This document shows, one piece after another, positions 43,331 to 53,613 of a stretch of DNA of 64,000 nucleotides (positions are counted from its first letter, which is position 1; every line of letters begins with the position of its first letter). The notes below the pieces were generated by a model. The model saw only the letters and a program-made list of their open reading frames with translations. It searched no databases and was not told the DNA's origin. Both the position numbers and the translations under genes were made by a program. The stretch is taken from positions 101,751,001 through 101,815,000 of the forward strand of contig NC_134142.1 of assembly GCF_033958435.1 (NCBI RefSeq). The letters run 5' to 3'. Origin of the DNA: Carettochelys insculpta (taxonomy: Eukaryota > Chordata > Testudines > Carettochelyidae).

Positions 43331-44560
43331 CAACATGGTCTAGTGCAGGGTTCTGCAACCAAAATAGTGAGGAGAGCCATTTTTTCAAATTCAGTTACAA
43401 AATTAATACTTCAAGAGATGCAAAGCATGTGAATACGGGACAGTCCTTAATAAATAATGTCAAACTGTAGTTTTTGTCATCCCTGTTTTAAGAACAATGT
43501 GCACACAATGATTTTTACCAGTTAGAAAGTTGTTACCCCAAGTTGTTACCCCACTCTCCAGGCTTAACCTGCCTCAGCCCCCAAATCTGCCTGCTATCCC
43601 CAGGCTTTACCCTCCATCCTGTAAACCCACCCCCATTCCAAGGCTTAAGCCACCTCAGCCGACCTGCGCCAACCTGTCCACTGAACCCAGATTTTACTAG
43701 TCCACCTGCTGCTCTCCTTCAACACATGCTCTGAGTTTCCCTGCCCTCCTTCCCCTGCCCACCTTCTCAAGCTACAAAGTGTCTGCACCTTTCCCAGCTG
43801 CTCCTCACCCAGTGGTGACAGCACTGGACTCACTGGGGAGGTGGGCTGGGTCCTGGGGAAGCTGAGCTTGCACTGGGACATGGCTCCAGGCTCCGGTGGC
43901 TGCCAGCAGAAAGTGGGAGGGGTTGCGGCTGCAGAGCCAAGAGAAGCTGGGGGGTGCCACACTGCTGGGGAGGGAAGCTGTACTCAGCTCCCAGGAGTCC
44001 TCCCCGACCTCCTCTTCCTCCTTTGTAGTGTGGCTGCATGGCTCCAGCGGGGGCAGACTCAGCCACCCCTCCCCCTGCTCACTCTTCCCATGCGCGGCAC
44101 GGTCGGCTCCCTGCCCTGCCGTGCTGAAGTAATGGAACTCAATAGCACTAATTTAACGGCTGTATCCCTCCCGCTGCCCGGCTGGCTGCTAAATCAACGA
44201 GTTCCATTCCTTCAGCAGGGCTGGGGCTGCAAGAGGAGAGCTGCAAGAGGAGTCTGTGGTGGCGGCGCCCAGAGCCACAAGGGGCTGCTTGAAGAGCTGC
44301 ATGTGGCTCCAGAGCCACAAGCTGCCAACCCCTGGTCGAGTGCATAGTGCACTGGACTGGGACTCATGAGCCCTCAATTCTGTTCCTGAGCCATTGTTGA
44401 CCTACCATGTGAACTGGGGCAGGTCACTCTACCAATCAACTTTCGTTTCCCCTTCTGCTTTTTGCACTGCTTTTCTAAATAGATTATAAGTTTGGGAAGC
44501 AGGGACCAGTGTTTGCTGTAAACTGAGCACTTGTGCAGCTCCTCAGGAGAGATTCAGAGG
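43331..44560 (+). repeat. Core-SINE, plus orientation, split by an hAT element
   Basis: CAACATGGTCTAGTG (to 43,345) and CATAGTGCACTGGACTGGGACTC (from 44,343) rejoin into the tRNA-like head of the SINE (GGTCTAGTG...GCACTGGACTGGG). The body follows with GGGGCAGGTCACTC and TAGATTATAAGTTTGGGAAGCAGGGACC. Confidence 0.65.
43346..44334. mobile_element. hAT non-autonomous element, 989 bp, 8-bp duplication
   Basis: The flanks GTCTAGTG (43,338-43,345) and GTCGAGTG (44,335-44,342) match at seven of eight bases. The ends are CAGGGTTCTGCAACC and the complement of GCTGCCAACCCCTG. The left 200 bp are shared with 41,813 and 19,875; the middle is C-rich filler with no transposase domain. The right end has GAAGAGCTGCATGTGGCTCCAGAGCC. 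Confidence 0.85.
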
Positions 44561-44716
44561 CCACCCAGCTGATTAACTGAGCACCCACAGTTTGGTTTTT
44601 GTTTCTACTGGTGGTGCACTTTCTCACATGTCCCAGTGCATATTAAAAATTAGTCTGCACATGGGTAGGAAAGATTAGAATGAACATTGGCAGGGGTATA
44701 ACAGTCTCTTACTTTA

Positions 44717-44719
44717 TGT
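44717..44719. repeat. TGT target-site duplication, left copy
   Basis: It is repeated at 44,966-44,968 after the MITE. Confidence 0.7.
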
Positions 44720-44965
44720 GGCTATGTCTACACTAAAAGCATTTATCTACAGAAGTTACTGTCTGAAGAAATGTTCCAACAAAACATGTCAACATGTTGT
44801 GTCTACACATAAAAGTGGATCAATCTTTTGATCCACTCTGTTGACAAAGGGGCCCCCCAGAGAGCCTACATGGCTTTTTATCAACAGTTTCTGTCAACAA
44901 AAGACATGTTATGTGTAGATGCGCCACGAATTTTGTTGACAAAACTCTCCAATGTACACATAGCC
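44720..44965. mobile_element. Harbinger-like MITE (GGCTATGTCTACACTA end), 246 bp
   Basis: The terminal repeats are GGCTATGTCTACACTA and the complement of AATGTACACATAGCC; the 3-bp duplication is TGT. The interior is rich in GTTGACA/TGTCAAC words (CTGTTGACAAAG, TTTCTGTCAACAAAAG) that fold back. The right half matches the end of the relic at 35.1-35.3 kb (CCTACATGGCTTTTTATCAACAG against CCACATGGCTTTTTTTGTTGACAG), so it is a derivative of that family. Confidence 0.8.
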
Positions 44966-44968
44966 TGT

Positions 44969-46086
44969 GTGTATGGTTCCTTGTGCTATGGGAGCTTAAG
45001 CTCAGCTGGACCCTGAGGCAGCATGTTAATACAAATAATAAATTATTTCTATTGTTTTGATTTCCAGTTCCTCCTCGTCAAAAGAACTTGGAATTGGGTC
45101 AGATGGCTAGGTACTGTATTCATTGGATTTTATGCTTTCACACATGTAACATTGGTTTAGATTTCTTTTGATTGCTGTATTGATGTCGCTGTGCATATTT
45201 GCATGACAGTGAGAAAAGCAAAGCAATATACTAGATAGCTTTGAGGGATTGCATGAGTCTTACATTCCAAGTGTTTTTAAAAGGCAAATTATAAATGTTA
45301 TAGAATATTTTTTGTGTTTTGGTGGGGAATGCACTGTGCACAGAATCCATAAGGGTAAGTTTCATTTTGGTTGTAGGGGTGAGTGTCGGTGAAGTTTGTT
45401 AAGCATATGGACCTAGGCATCCCGTTTTCTCCATGCAGTTCTCTGTGATGAAGAATACTGGTACCAAACTGAGTCTTCTCCCGTTACTCAGTAATAGCAA
45501 CAAAAGTGACATACCACACATAAGAGTTCAATTACACACAACAGCTGGTCTTTATAGTCCTCACTGCCCCCTTGGCTTTCTACAAAAATGCTGTACTGAA
45601 TATTTTGGTACAGAGTCTGCATTAGGTTGTGTTTCTTTTGGAACTTGCTCTGTAACTGCGAGCAGATGATGAGGCATTTCCTGAGGTGCGCTTTCACGTT
45701 AGTGTGCAGCTGATTGTAGGAATGTTTTAGGATAGGGATTCTTTTCTAATGTGTGTACAGTGTGTGCTCCAAGGAGGGGTGGAGTTTAGGCACAAACTGT
45801 CTTTTTCTTTTCACTGAGATATTTATAAATCAATAATTCTAAGAAACCCCAGGCAAAATTCTGTTCCTGGATTCTCACTGTGTATTAGCTGCGGGGCATG
45901 TAAGAAACCAGGGTTTAGTCAGTCCACAACATGCAAGCCAAAACAGTGCAACCAACCTGCAGCGTGGATCAGAGAGCAGAAATTTGTCTAGCTCCACCAC
46001 CATGATGTCACCAACCTGCAGTAAGCACCTCGGAGTGGAATTTTGCCCAAATTCTTCCCTCAGTTTCAACACTATAAAGCCAAACT
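44969..46086. other. Noncoding, no gene recognised
   Basis: AT-rich; nothing recognised. Confidence 0.4.
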
Positions 46087-46096
46087 AATTCTACAG

Positions 46097-46212
46097 AATC
46101 AAAACAAAAAGCAGTCAAGTAGCACTTTAAAGACTAGCAAAATAGTTTATTAGGTGAGCTTTCGTGGGACAGACCCACTTCTTCAGACCATAGCCAGACC
46201 AGAACAGACCAG
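46097..46212 (-). mobile_element. Penelope-like terminal fragment with hammerhead motif (copy 3)
   Basis: The plus strand reads AAAAAGCAGTCAAGTAGCACTTTAAAGACTAGC, the same family as copy 1, but only one arm is present. The flanks AATTCTACAG (46,087-46,096) and AATTCTACGG (46,213-46,222) differ at one of ten bases and look like a target duplication. Confidence 0.6.
46137..46186 (-). ncRNA. Hammerhead-ribozyme-like motif, copy 3
   Basis: On the minus strand CTGAAGA is at 46,186-46,180, followed by the GTGGG/CCCAC hairpin, GAAA at 46,163-46,160 and GCTCACC. The core bases are intact. The partner for the outer helix is missing because the second arm is absent, so a single copy would not fold as in copy 1. 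Confidence 0.5.
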
Positions 46213-46222
46213 AATTCTACGG

Positions 46223-47424
46223 AAGTCAGCTGAATTACTTTGGATTTAATTCAGTATGATTAAGAAAAGATTTTGCCCCTTTATGTTTTAGAGTATGCTA
46301 TTGCAGAGAGTACAAATCATGACATTGCTTAGTGGAATTTTGCAGAATATGCTCATTTCATCTTTGCATGCAAGAGGCTCACCTGCCTCTTTCAGTTCTG
46401 AGAGACTTTGTTCAGTTACTACTTTAAGCTCTAACTCCTTTGGAAGAGCTTGTAATTGTAAAAACTTGAGGAAATATGTAGGAGGGAGGATTGAAAGCCA
46501 AGTATCAAAGCCTGTGGGATGTTTTTCAAGTAACCAAAGTTTGAAAGTTTATCATATAATTCAGCTAATTATGAGGATGAACAAGTTTGTGAAGTAATCC
46601 ATAACACGTTCTTTTTATAAACACAGAGCAGTGATTAAATCTATTTGTTACCGTTTCCCTTTTAAAGGTTTTCTAAATTTGTATATAAAATCAAGATATT
46701 TTATTGCTAAGATATTACTTTAAATGGTTATTTGTCTAAACTACAAATTGTCATCTCAATTGTTTTTTCCATCTTAATGTGTGAATGGGAAAGGTGGAAA
46801 GGTACAGACATCTAAATGACTTTGAAAGCAAATCCCTTAGAAAAATACTACATAGGCAACTGAATGAATTTCTAACAAACACTGAAATTCACCAGAGTGT
46901 AACAGTTCATTATTGGTAGTTATCCAGATAAAAGGATGGCAGTGTCCGGGACACTGGTTAATAGAGAAGCCAAAACATCTGCTGTAGCAGCCATGCCTTT
47001 GGGCAGTGGAAGATGTGCATAAAAAGAGCTGGTTGAAATAATGCCAAACACTAGCCAGAGACGGAACTCTTAAGGGGCTTACTAACATAAATGAGGACAT
47101 GCACGGAGCAGCCCGGAACAGATAGTGATGGTGGTGCCCTGTTTGTGCCCCAAGCAATGTTAGATGGTGAGAGGGGAAGGGAGGATTTACATTCCTTTGT
47201 ACTAGTTGGTGTGTAATGGAACACAGTTTTTCTTCTTATGCCAGTCCCAGCATAGCCAGCTATTTTGGCTAGGAAGACTCACTGTCTAAATATAATTCTT
47301 CTTATTTAATAAGAGAAAATGGGAAAGTAGATTCCTCTGTGGTAGACTACTTGAAAGACTCCATTCATCTTTCTAGAAAAAAGAAATGGGATTTTTGTTT
47401 GAGTACATAAAGAAAATAGAACAT
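46223..47424. other. Noncoding, no gene recognised
   Basis: Nothing recognised; 46,840-47,160 is of balanced composition but has no motif. Confidence 0.4.
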
Positions 47425-47427
47425 TGT

Positions 47428-47660
47428 GGCTGTGTCTACACTACAAAAATAACTTCAAAGTTGCTTGCTTACAAAGTTGAGCATCTACCTACACCCTACT
47501 ATGAAGTTCAACTTTGAAGTAGGGCACTACTGCATTCCTGGGAATGGAGTGAGGACTTCGAAGTTGAGCTCCCACTTTTGAACTAACTTTGAAGTAAGGG
47601 AAAATGTGTGTAAACTCTCTGCTGGCTACTTCGAAGTAAGTTCCTAGTGTAGACACAACC
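47428..47660. mobile_element. Harbinger-like MITE (GGCTGTGTCTACACTA end), 233 bp
   Basis: The ends GGCTGTGTCTACACTA and TAGTGTAGACACAACC are inverted with one mismatch over 16 bases. The duplication is TGT (47,425-47,427 and 47,661-47,663). The interior has CTTCGAAGT-type words (GGACTTCGAAGTTGAGC, GGCTACTTCGAAGTAAG) like the arrays of the 8,879 element, suggesting recognition by a related DNA-binding protein. Confidence 0.85.
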
Positions 47661-47663
47661 TGT

Positions 47664-48159
47664 AAATAGCTGCAAAAGCTATGACTGGCCCACATTCTGG
47701 ACAAATATTAAAGGGATTTAGATTAGAAGGAAAGTGTGATGCGGCCACATCTGAAAATGCTGATGAACTGCCAAAGAGAACTTCAAAGAAAGTAAGAGCT
47801 TAAAAGAGCTTCAGATTTAGAGGCAGTCTGTAGATCCTTGTTTTGGGCACATGCTTCGGAAGCAGATCAGCCAGGTCTGTCTGCTGTGCCCATGGGATAT
47901 AGATATGTTGGAGTTTCTATAGCCATGTATATGGCTAATTCTGAAAGTTTCTTTAAGAAGTCCTTAACTCATTTCCCTTACCCTTCTCCACCATTTTAGT
48001 GTGGGATCTGCATCCAGCCCTGAGCAAGGACTAATCTTAGAATGGCTTTCATCACCCTGAGACAGAAATTTAGATTACTGGGCCAATCAGTTCAAAGCCT
48101 TTGGATTTTAACCTACTTCTTCATTCAGAGTCAACTCTTTAATTTTCATCTTCACTTCC
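47664..48159. other. Noncoding, no gene recognised
   Basis: Nothing recognised. Confidence 0.4.
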
Positions 48160-48330
48160 TGGCTTCCACTTATGCCCATCAAACTCACTGTTGCCAAAAG
48201 GAAATGCCCTGCATATGAAAGTTGTAAAATAGATTTGCCCCAGGTTATATAGGAAGTCTATGATGGAGGGATCTGAACTCTGTTCTTCTAAATTCCCGGC
48301 TAGCATCCTAAACACTGAACCCTCTTTTGT
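48160..48330 (-). repeat. Core-SINE fragment, minus orientation
   Basis: GCCCCAGGTTATATAGGAAGTCTATGATGGAGGGATCTGAACTC and CTAGCATCCTAAACACTGAACC are the complement of the tRNA-like and core region. Confidence 0.55.
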
Positions 48331-49240
48331 CTAGTTTGCATCTTCCTTTTTCCACTTTGAAAAGTGTAGAGTTATGAAAGTATACCATGTCATCATCATT
48401 GGCAGGTCTGTCTTGTGTTACCCTTTGAGGAACCTTCTGCTTATTATGAGATATAAGTCTAAGAGAAGCTGTCTTCTGTGATCTTTAGGGAATATGCAAT
48501 AAATGGATAGAAAGGGAGCTATTTACCAAATACTGTTTATTGGGAAAAAATAGTTAATGTTGCCATCTTAATAATTTTCAATGAAATAAGTGCTATCAGC
48601 CTTAACAGAAACACCTAACAGATGCCATAATTTCCTATCAGTTAAACAAATTATTAATGGTAACAGCAGATCTGTAACTATCATATCTAATAAAAATGCC
48701 CTCCCCATACACTGAGATTAAAATACAAAGCAACAGAAATGTACAATCCCTGACAGGTTGTCCTGTATTTCCTGTGGTTGCTGGTTTCGTTTAATCATCA
48801 ACAGTCCTATCCTGGAACCCAGTGGAAGCTGTGTTGGGCCCTATCATCCTTCTTACTCAAACAAACTCCACTGATTTTAGGAAAAAGGGAACTTCAGAAT
48901 TCAGAACAATCATATTTGCAATAGGTTCCATGGTAAAGTAAAATAATGTACAGTCCCATTGCTGGAAAGAGTTTGTTCAGATGTCATGTGTCTACAGCTG
49001 TGTGCCATAACTTGCTGATGTGGTAGGGGAAGCTGAGCATGGTAAGCGTCCCAAGTGGAGAAGTATAAAGAAATGTTTGCACAGTTAGGCCTGAGCTGAC
49101 AGAGCTTGTATGACTTCAAGTAAATCAAAAGTCCCTTATGGCACTGTACCTACTTAGGTCTGAAATCTGATCCAGGAGACTTTGATGAAACATTTCACTT
49201 GGAATGTAGGTGACCTCAGTAGGGCGCATTTATATATAAG
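48331..49240. other. Noncoding, no gene recognised
   Basis: Nothing recognised. Confidence 0.4.
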
Positions 49241-50006
49241 CCCCTACAAAATTCATGGTTCATTTTGGTCAATTTCATAGTCACAAGATTTTAAAAATCA
49301 TAAATTTCACAGTTTCAGTTATTCAAATCTGAAATTTCTTGGTGTTGTAGCTGTAGGGAACCTGACTCAAAAGAGAGCTGTGTGTGTCAGGGGAGGGAGG
49401 GGAGAGTGGGGTTTGCAAGATTATTGTATGGGAGGAGACCTTGTTATTGACGCCCTGATTAATGTGCTGCTGGCAGCGATCCTGATTTCGGAGTTGGTTG
49501 GCTGGAGAGTGGCAGCTGCTGGCCAGAAGCCCAGTTTTGCATACCAGCCACAGCTCAGCAATCAGGGCGGCATGGTGTGGCATTGCTATGCATACTTCTG
49601 TGCTGCTGCCTGCAGAGCTGGGCCCTTGGCTACCCAGTTCTGAAGACAGTTGCATGGAAGTAAGGGTAACATGCGTATAAATTGCCACCCTTACTTCCGT
49701 GCTGCGGCTGGCAGGATGCTGCCTTCAGATTTGGGGACCTGCCCAAGAGCCACTGCTCTCCAGCTACCCGGTGCTGAAGGCAGTGTAGAAGTAAAGGGGG
49801 CAATACTGGGACATCCGTACAGCAACTTTGCAACCCATCCCCATAACCTCATTTTTGTCAGCTTCCCCAGTTTAAAAAATGCTGATCTTCCCACTGTGAA
49901 ATTGAGTCTTTAGTGTATTTCTGCTCGGATACGATACAGATTTCACAGGGGAGACCAGATTTCATGGTATGTGTCTTGTTTTTCACAGCTGTAAATTTGG
50001 TAGGGT
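49241..50006. mobile_element. Non-autonomous DNA transposon with nested inverted arms (CCCTACCAAATT-type end)
   Basis: The left end CCCCTACAAAATTCATGG and the right end TGTAAATTTGGTAGGG are inverted. Further in, CACTGTGAAATTGAGTC/GATTTCACAGGGGAGACCAGATTTCA and GAAGTAAGGG/CCCTTACTTCC words alternate in both orientations, so the unit folds on itself. A fragment lies at 13,620. No duplication is preserved. Confidence 0.5.
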
Positions 50007-52036
50007 TTTATTTATAGATGAGTTTTTTTTGTTTTTTTTTGTTTTTTGTTTTTTGTCTGATTTTCCCTTACTTTCTCTTTAGACATTCAAGTTTCCTAAG
50101 GGCTTGAATGGAGCAGCTACAGGAATAGGGACTGTGGCATTCTTCCACAGCTCACTCCTTTAAATCCTTGTCAGGAGGATCTCTAATTTTGTTGTCTAAT
50201 AGCACGGTGAATAATGGGGCTTGGCTGAGGCAATGTATATTTCAGAGGAAGGATTTAGCTGTCAGATAAGTAAGTTACTTTTTCCTTCCATGTGAAACAG
50301 AAACACCTCTCTTAAAACATGATGTGGTGCCTTAGCCTGGTGTGAGGTCCAAGCATCCTTCTTGACAGTGTTTTTGGAGTGGAAGTAAGTGGGCTGTCGT
50401 TTTTTTAAAGACATTGTCTTGGTGGGGCACGTGATTTTAGTAGGACACACTTAAATGTGAGTCTTTGAAAAGAGACTTTAGTAAATGACATTGTGGAATT
50501 GCCTGTTGATGCTCATAGAACATGCACTCATCCAGAAAGATTTTTTCTAACTGCCTGAACACCCCACCTATTTAAGCAATAAAACTTAAACCTTAGATTT
50601 GTTTGAAATGATCCAGGTTTATATCCACACATGCAGTGGGGACTGACAAGTGAGGGTTCAATGTGGCACTGGCCACATGCCCCTGCTCCACTTCTTCCCC
50701 ACCCCGCCCTGCCCCTTCCCCCTGTTTGTCCCCCACCTGGCTCTTCCTCTGGAAATGCTGCACTGCTTCTTGTGAGTGTGAGGGTAGTCCCCCTACACCC
50801 CAAGTGGTGCAGCCTGAGCTAAGAAGCTTGCACTGCTACAGGGCTGTGCCATTCCAGTGGAGGGGCAGGACTGTCCCTGCTCTAACCAAAAGTGGCATGG
50901 CTCTGATGGTGAATGCACTGGTGGTGGTGGGGGGGGTAATGATGTGGTGCACGTGACCCCCATAAGCCCCCCATGTGTCACCCCCTATGACACAGGTGTT
51001 TTCTTTAGTGCTGTACCTAGGTATATAATCACTCTAGTGGTTCAGCTGAGCACCTAGGAATGTTTTTCACATGCTATAGTTCTTCCCAAGATGAAAAAAA
51101 AACACCTTTCACTTGATACTTGGATACAAATACTCGTTGACTGAGCAGTATGGATGTTTTTATGGTGAGAGCTTCCTTCATGCTAAATAGCAAAGATTTA
51201 ATCAAGGACCCCTGAAAGACTGTCAGAGATATTAAACACAAAAGACAGGAATGTGTCCAAAGTAAAATGATGAGTAGTCTGTAGGAGCTATGACAAAATG
51301 AGACCAGACTGCCAGAAGAGAATGATGGAACACAGGTATATCAGGCATGAAGAGTGAAGGCTCTTTATCCCAAGATTTGAGAACAGGTTACCTGAGGTCA
51401 ACTAGGGACACCTGTGTCCAATTAAGAGCTGTTCCCTGTGATCTTTAAAAATCCCTTTTCTGGTCAGATGTGGGGAGGAGATATTGGAGACAAGCCACAG
51501 CAGGACTAGTGGCTGCAGGGAGAAAAAGACTGGGTGGAAAACAGCTCTCCATAGAGGAAGGAACACCTTCAGGGATTGTTTGGGGAAGGGCTGGCACCCA
51601 GAGGCCAACACAACAAGGCAAATCCCAGAGGAAGGACAGGAAGAGTATGTCTGTCCTGTGCTGGGGGTTGTTTCATGTAGTTTGGTTGAAAAGTACTCCT
51701 GGGGGCCCTTCTTATGAATACTAAAGAATAGAAACCGAAGTTACAATTAAAGTTTCTCCACAGTGGGATCGATTTATTCCAGGTCCCCATCGCCAGAGGC
51801 AGAAATGTTGAGCCTGACAAAGCAAAGGAGCTATCTTGCCAGTGACTGTGAATGGTAGTTCCCTGGCTATTTGTGCTCATAATTCCAGTTAATATTAAGG
51901 AAAGTTACTTGCATGAATGCTCCTCAGTCAACAATTGATAACTCTCCAGAAAAGATATTTAAAATGTACTAATAATTTAACTGGTATCTCAGAAGACTTT
52001 TCATTAGTATTAGAGAAACTGAAAGAAGACAAAAAC
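50007..52036. other. Noncoding, no gene recognised
   Basis: A T/G-rich run is at 50,027-50,056. A C-rich interval at 50,670-51,000 opens frames on both strands without domains. Nothing else recognised. Confidence 0.4.
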
Positions 52037-52039
52037 TGA

Positions 52040-52458
52040 GGCTGCATCTACACTACAGCGATCTTTCAAAAGATGATCTTCCAGAAGACCTTCTTTCGAA
52101 AGAGCACGTCCACACGCAAAAAAGCAGATTGAAAAATCGATCTGCTCTTTTGATAAAGAGCATCTACATAGCTACCGCTCTTTTGAAAGAATGGCCCAGG
52201 GATCAAAAAAATCCAGTGCCATGAGAGCTGCTCTTTCGAGAAAAGGGCCCGCGAAGAATTAACATATACTTGTTGTTTTTCAAAGAAGCTTTCGAAAGGA
52301 GGCATTCTTCCTGAGCTGGGAGTGGAAGAGGGCTTCCAGAAGAAGATCTGTGCTCTTTCGATTTTGGATCAAAATCGAAGTTTGTGTGTGGATGCCCTGC
52401 GAGTTCTTTGGAAAAAGGGCCTGATTTTCCAAAAGAACTTGCTAGTGTAGATGTGATC
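52040..52458. mobile_element. Harbinger-like MITE (GGCTGCATCTACACTA end), 419 bp
   Basis: The ends GGCTGCATCTACACTA and the complement of TAGTGTAGATGTGATC are inverted; the duplication is TGA (52,037-52,039 and 52,459-52,461). The interior carries CTCTTTTGAAAG, CTTTCGAAAG and CTCTTTCGA words in both orientations. It belongs to the same superfamily as the other MITEs but has a different internal motif. Confidence 0.82.
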
Positions 52459-52461
52459 TGA

Positions 52462-52899
52462 GTGAAAAGCAGGTAAAAATTGCTATAGTTTTGAATGTCC
52501 TTAACAAGGCATAACTAAAACACAATATTTTGTCTTTATGCATGTGGCACCTGGTTGAAGTTTCTGTGTGCCTTATTCTGGGTCCAGCAATAATAATAAA
52601 CAATCAGAACTTTTTTAACTTGAAGTGGGCTGAGTTTTGAGTGAACTTGTGCCAGTTTATGATACTAATGGGAAGCTCTGTGGAACTTGGTAGTGTAGAC
52701 CCTAATACAAAATGGGGTGGTTTCAGTTAAAAAAGAGAGACAGATTTTAATAAAACTGAAATGGCAGAGTTTTGTTTTGTTCTAAATCTCATATAAGTAT
52801 ATGCCTTTTGTGGCATTAATTTGTAATATGACATGGCCAACTATATTGCTAAAAGTTTTATGTACACTATGCATGGAGGGAAAATTCTAGTAAATTTGC
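52462..52899. other. Noncoding, no gene recognised
   Basis: AT-rich; nothing recognised. Confidence 0.4.
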
Positions 52900-53106
52900 T
52901 CGTTTCTAGATTCCAAGGCCAAAAGAGACCACAGTGATCATCTAGTCAACATCCAGAGTAGCACAAGTCATAGAGCCTTTCCAAAATAATTCCTAGAGCA
53001 TATCACATAGAAAAAAAGTCCAATCTTAATTTAAAAATGGTCAGAGAAGGAGAATCCACTGCAATCCTTGATATGTAGCTCCAATGGTTAATTACTCTAT
53101 CTTTTT
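52900..53106 (-). repeat. CR1 3' fragment, minus orientation, at the DIRS insertion point
   Basis: TAGATTCCAAGGCCAAAAGAGACCACAGTGATCATCTAGTC is the complement of the CR1 3' tip. GGAGAATCCACTGCAATCCTTG and CCAATGGTTAATTACTCTATC are standard CR1 untranslated-region text. The fragment stops at the DIRS element. Confidence 0.7.
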
Positions 53107-53122
53107 TTTACCAAAATGTTTA

Positions 53123-53289
53123 TTCTTCTTCGAGTGTCCCCGTGGGTGCTCCACAATAGGTGTCGGGCTTGCCCGGCGCCGCAGATCGGATCTTCCAAGC
53201 AGTTTCTGCCGGACCGCGCATGCGCCGGCGCGCGCCGCTCCCTTGCGCGCTCCTGGCCATGTGCGCGATCCGGTCCCTGCCAGTTCCTC
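53123..53289. repeat. DIRS left inverted terminal repeat
   Basis: It runs from TTCTTCTTCGAGTGTCCCC to CCAGTTCCTC. Read against the complement of the right repeat it is nearly identical (the outermost bases, GTGTCC against ATGTGTCC, and a few substitutions differ). It is rich in CGCGC words. Confidence 0.85.
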
Positions 53290-53613
53290 TTAACCGCCGT
53301 CGGCTGCAGACGGAATCCGAACTAGGCTAAGGCCAAGTAGCGTATTCAATGACTTTAACTGTTTTTCTTTAAAGTTTTTCAAGTACTTAGGCTACTGCAA
53401 GTTAGCCGGTTGTTATTTTTCAAAAAAAAAACCAAAAAACAAAACAACAAACAAACTACAAGCGGGACAGCTTCAATCCAGTCCCAGTAACAAGCACCGG
53501 AGGCCAGGAGCATCGGGCCATCAGCCCTCCTGCGGAGGCAGGCCATCGGACGGGGGAAAACAGCACAGAGAAGGTGCTAAGTACCCGCTTAACAACTGAA
53601 AGACTCACCAACA

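Noticed and set aside
43841..44347. 168-codon frame in the hAT element
   Set aside because: It crosses the element end into the split SINE. No transposase motif (no hAT dimerisation region), so not a gene.
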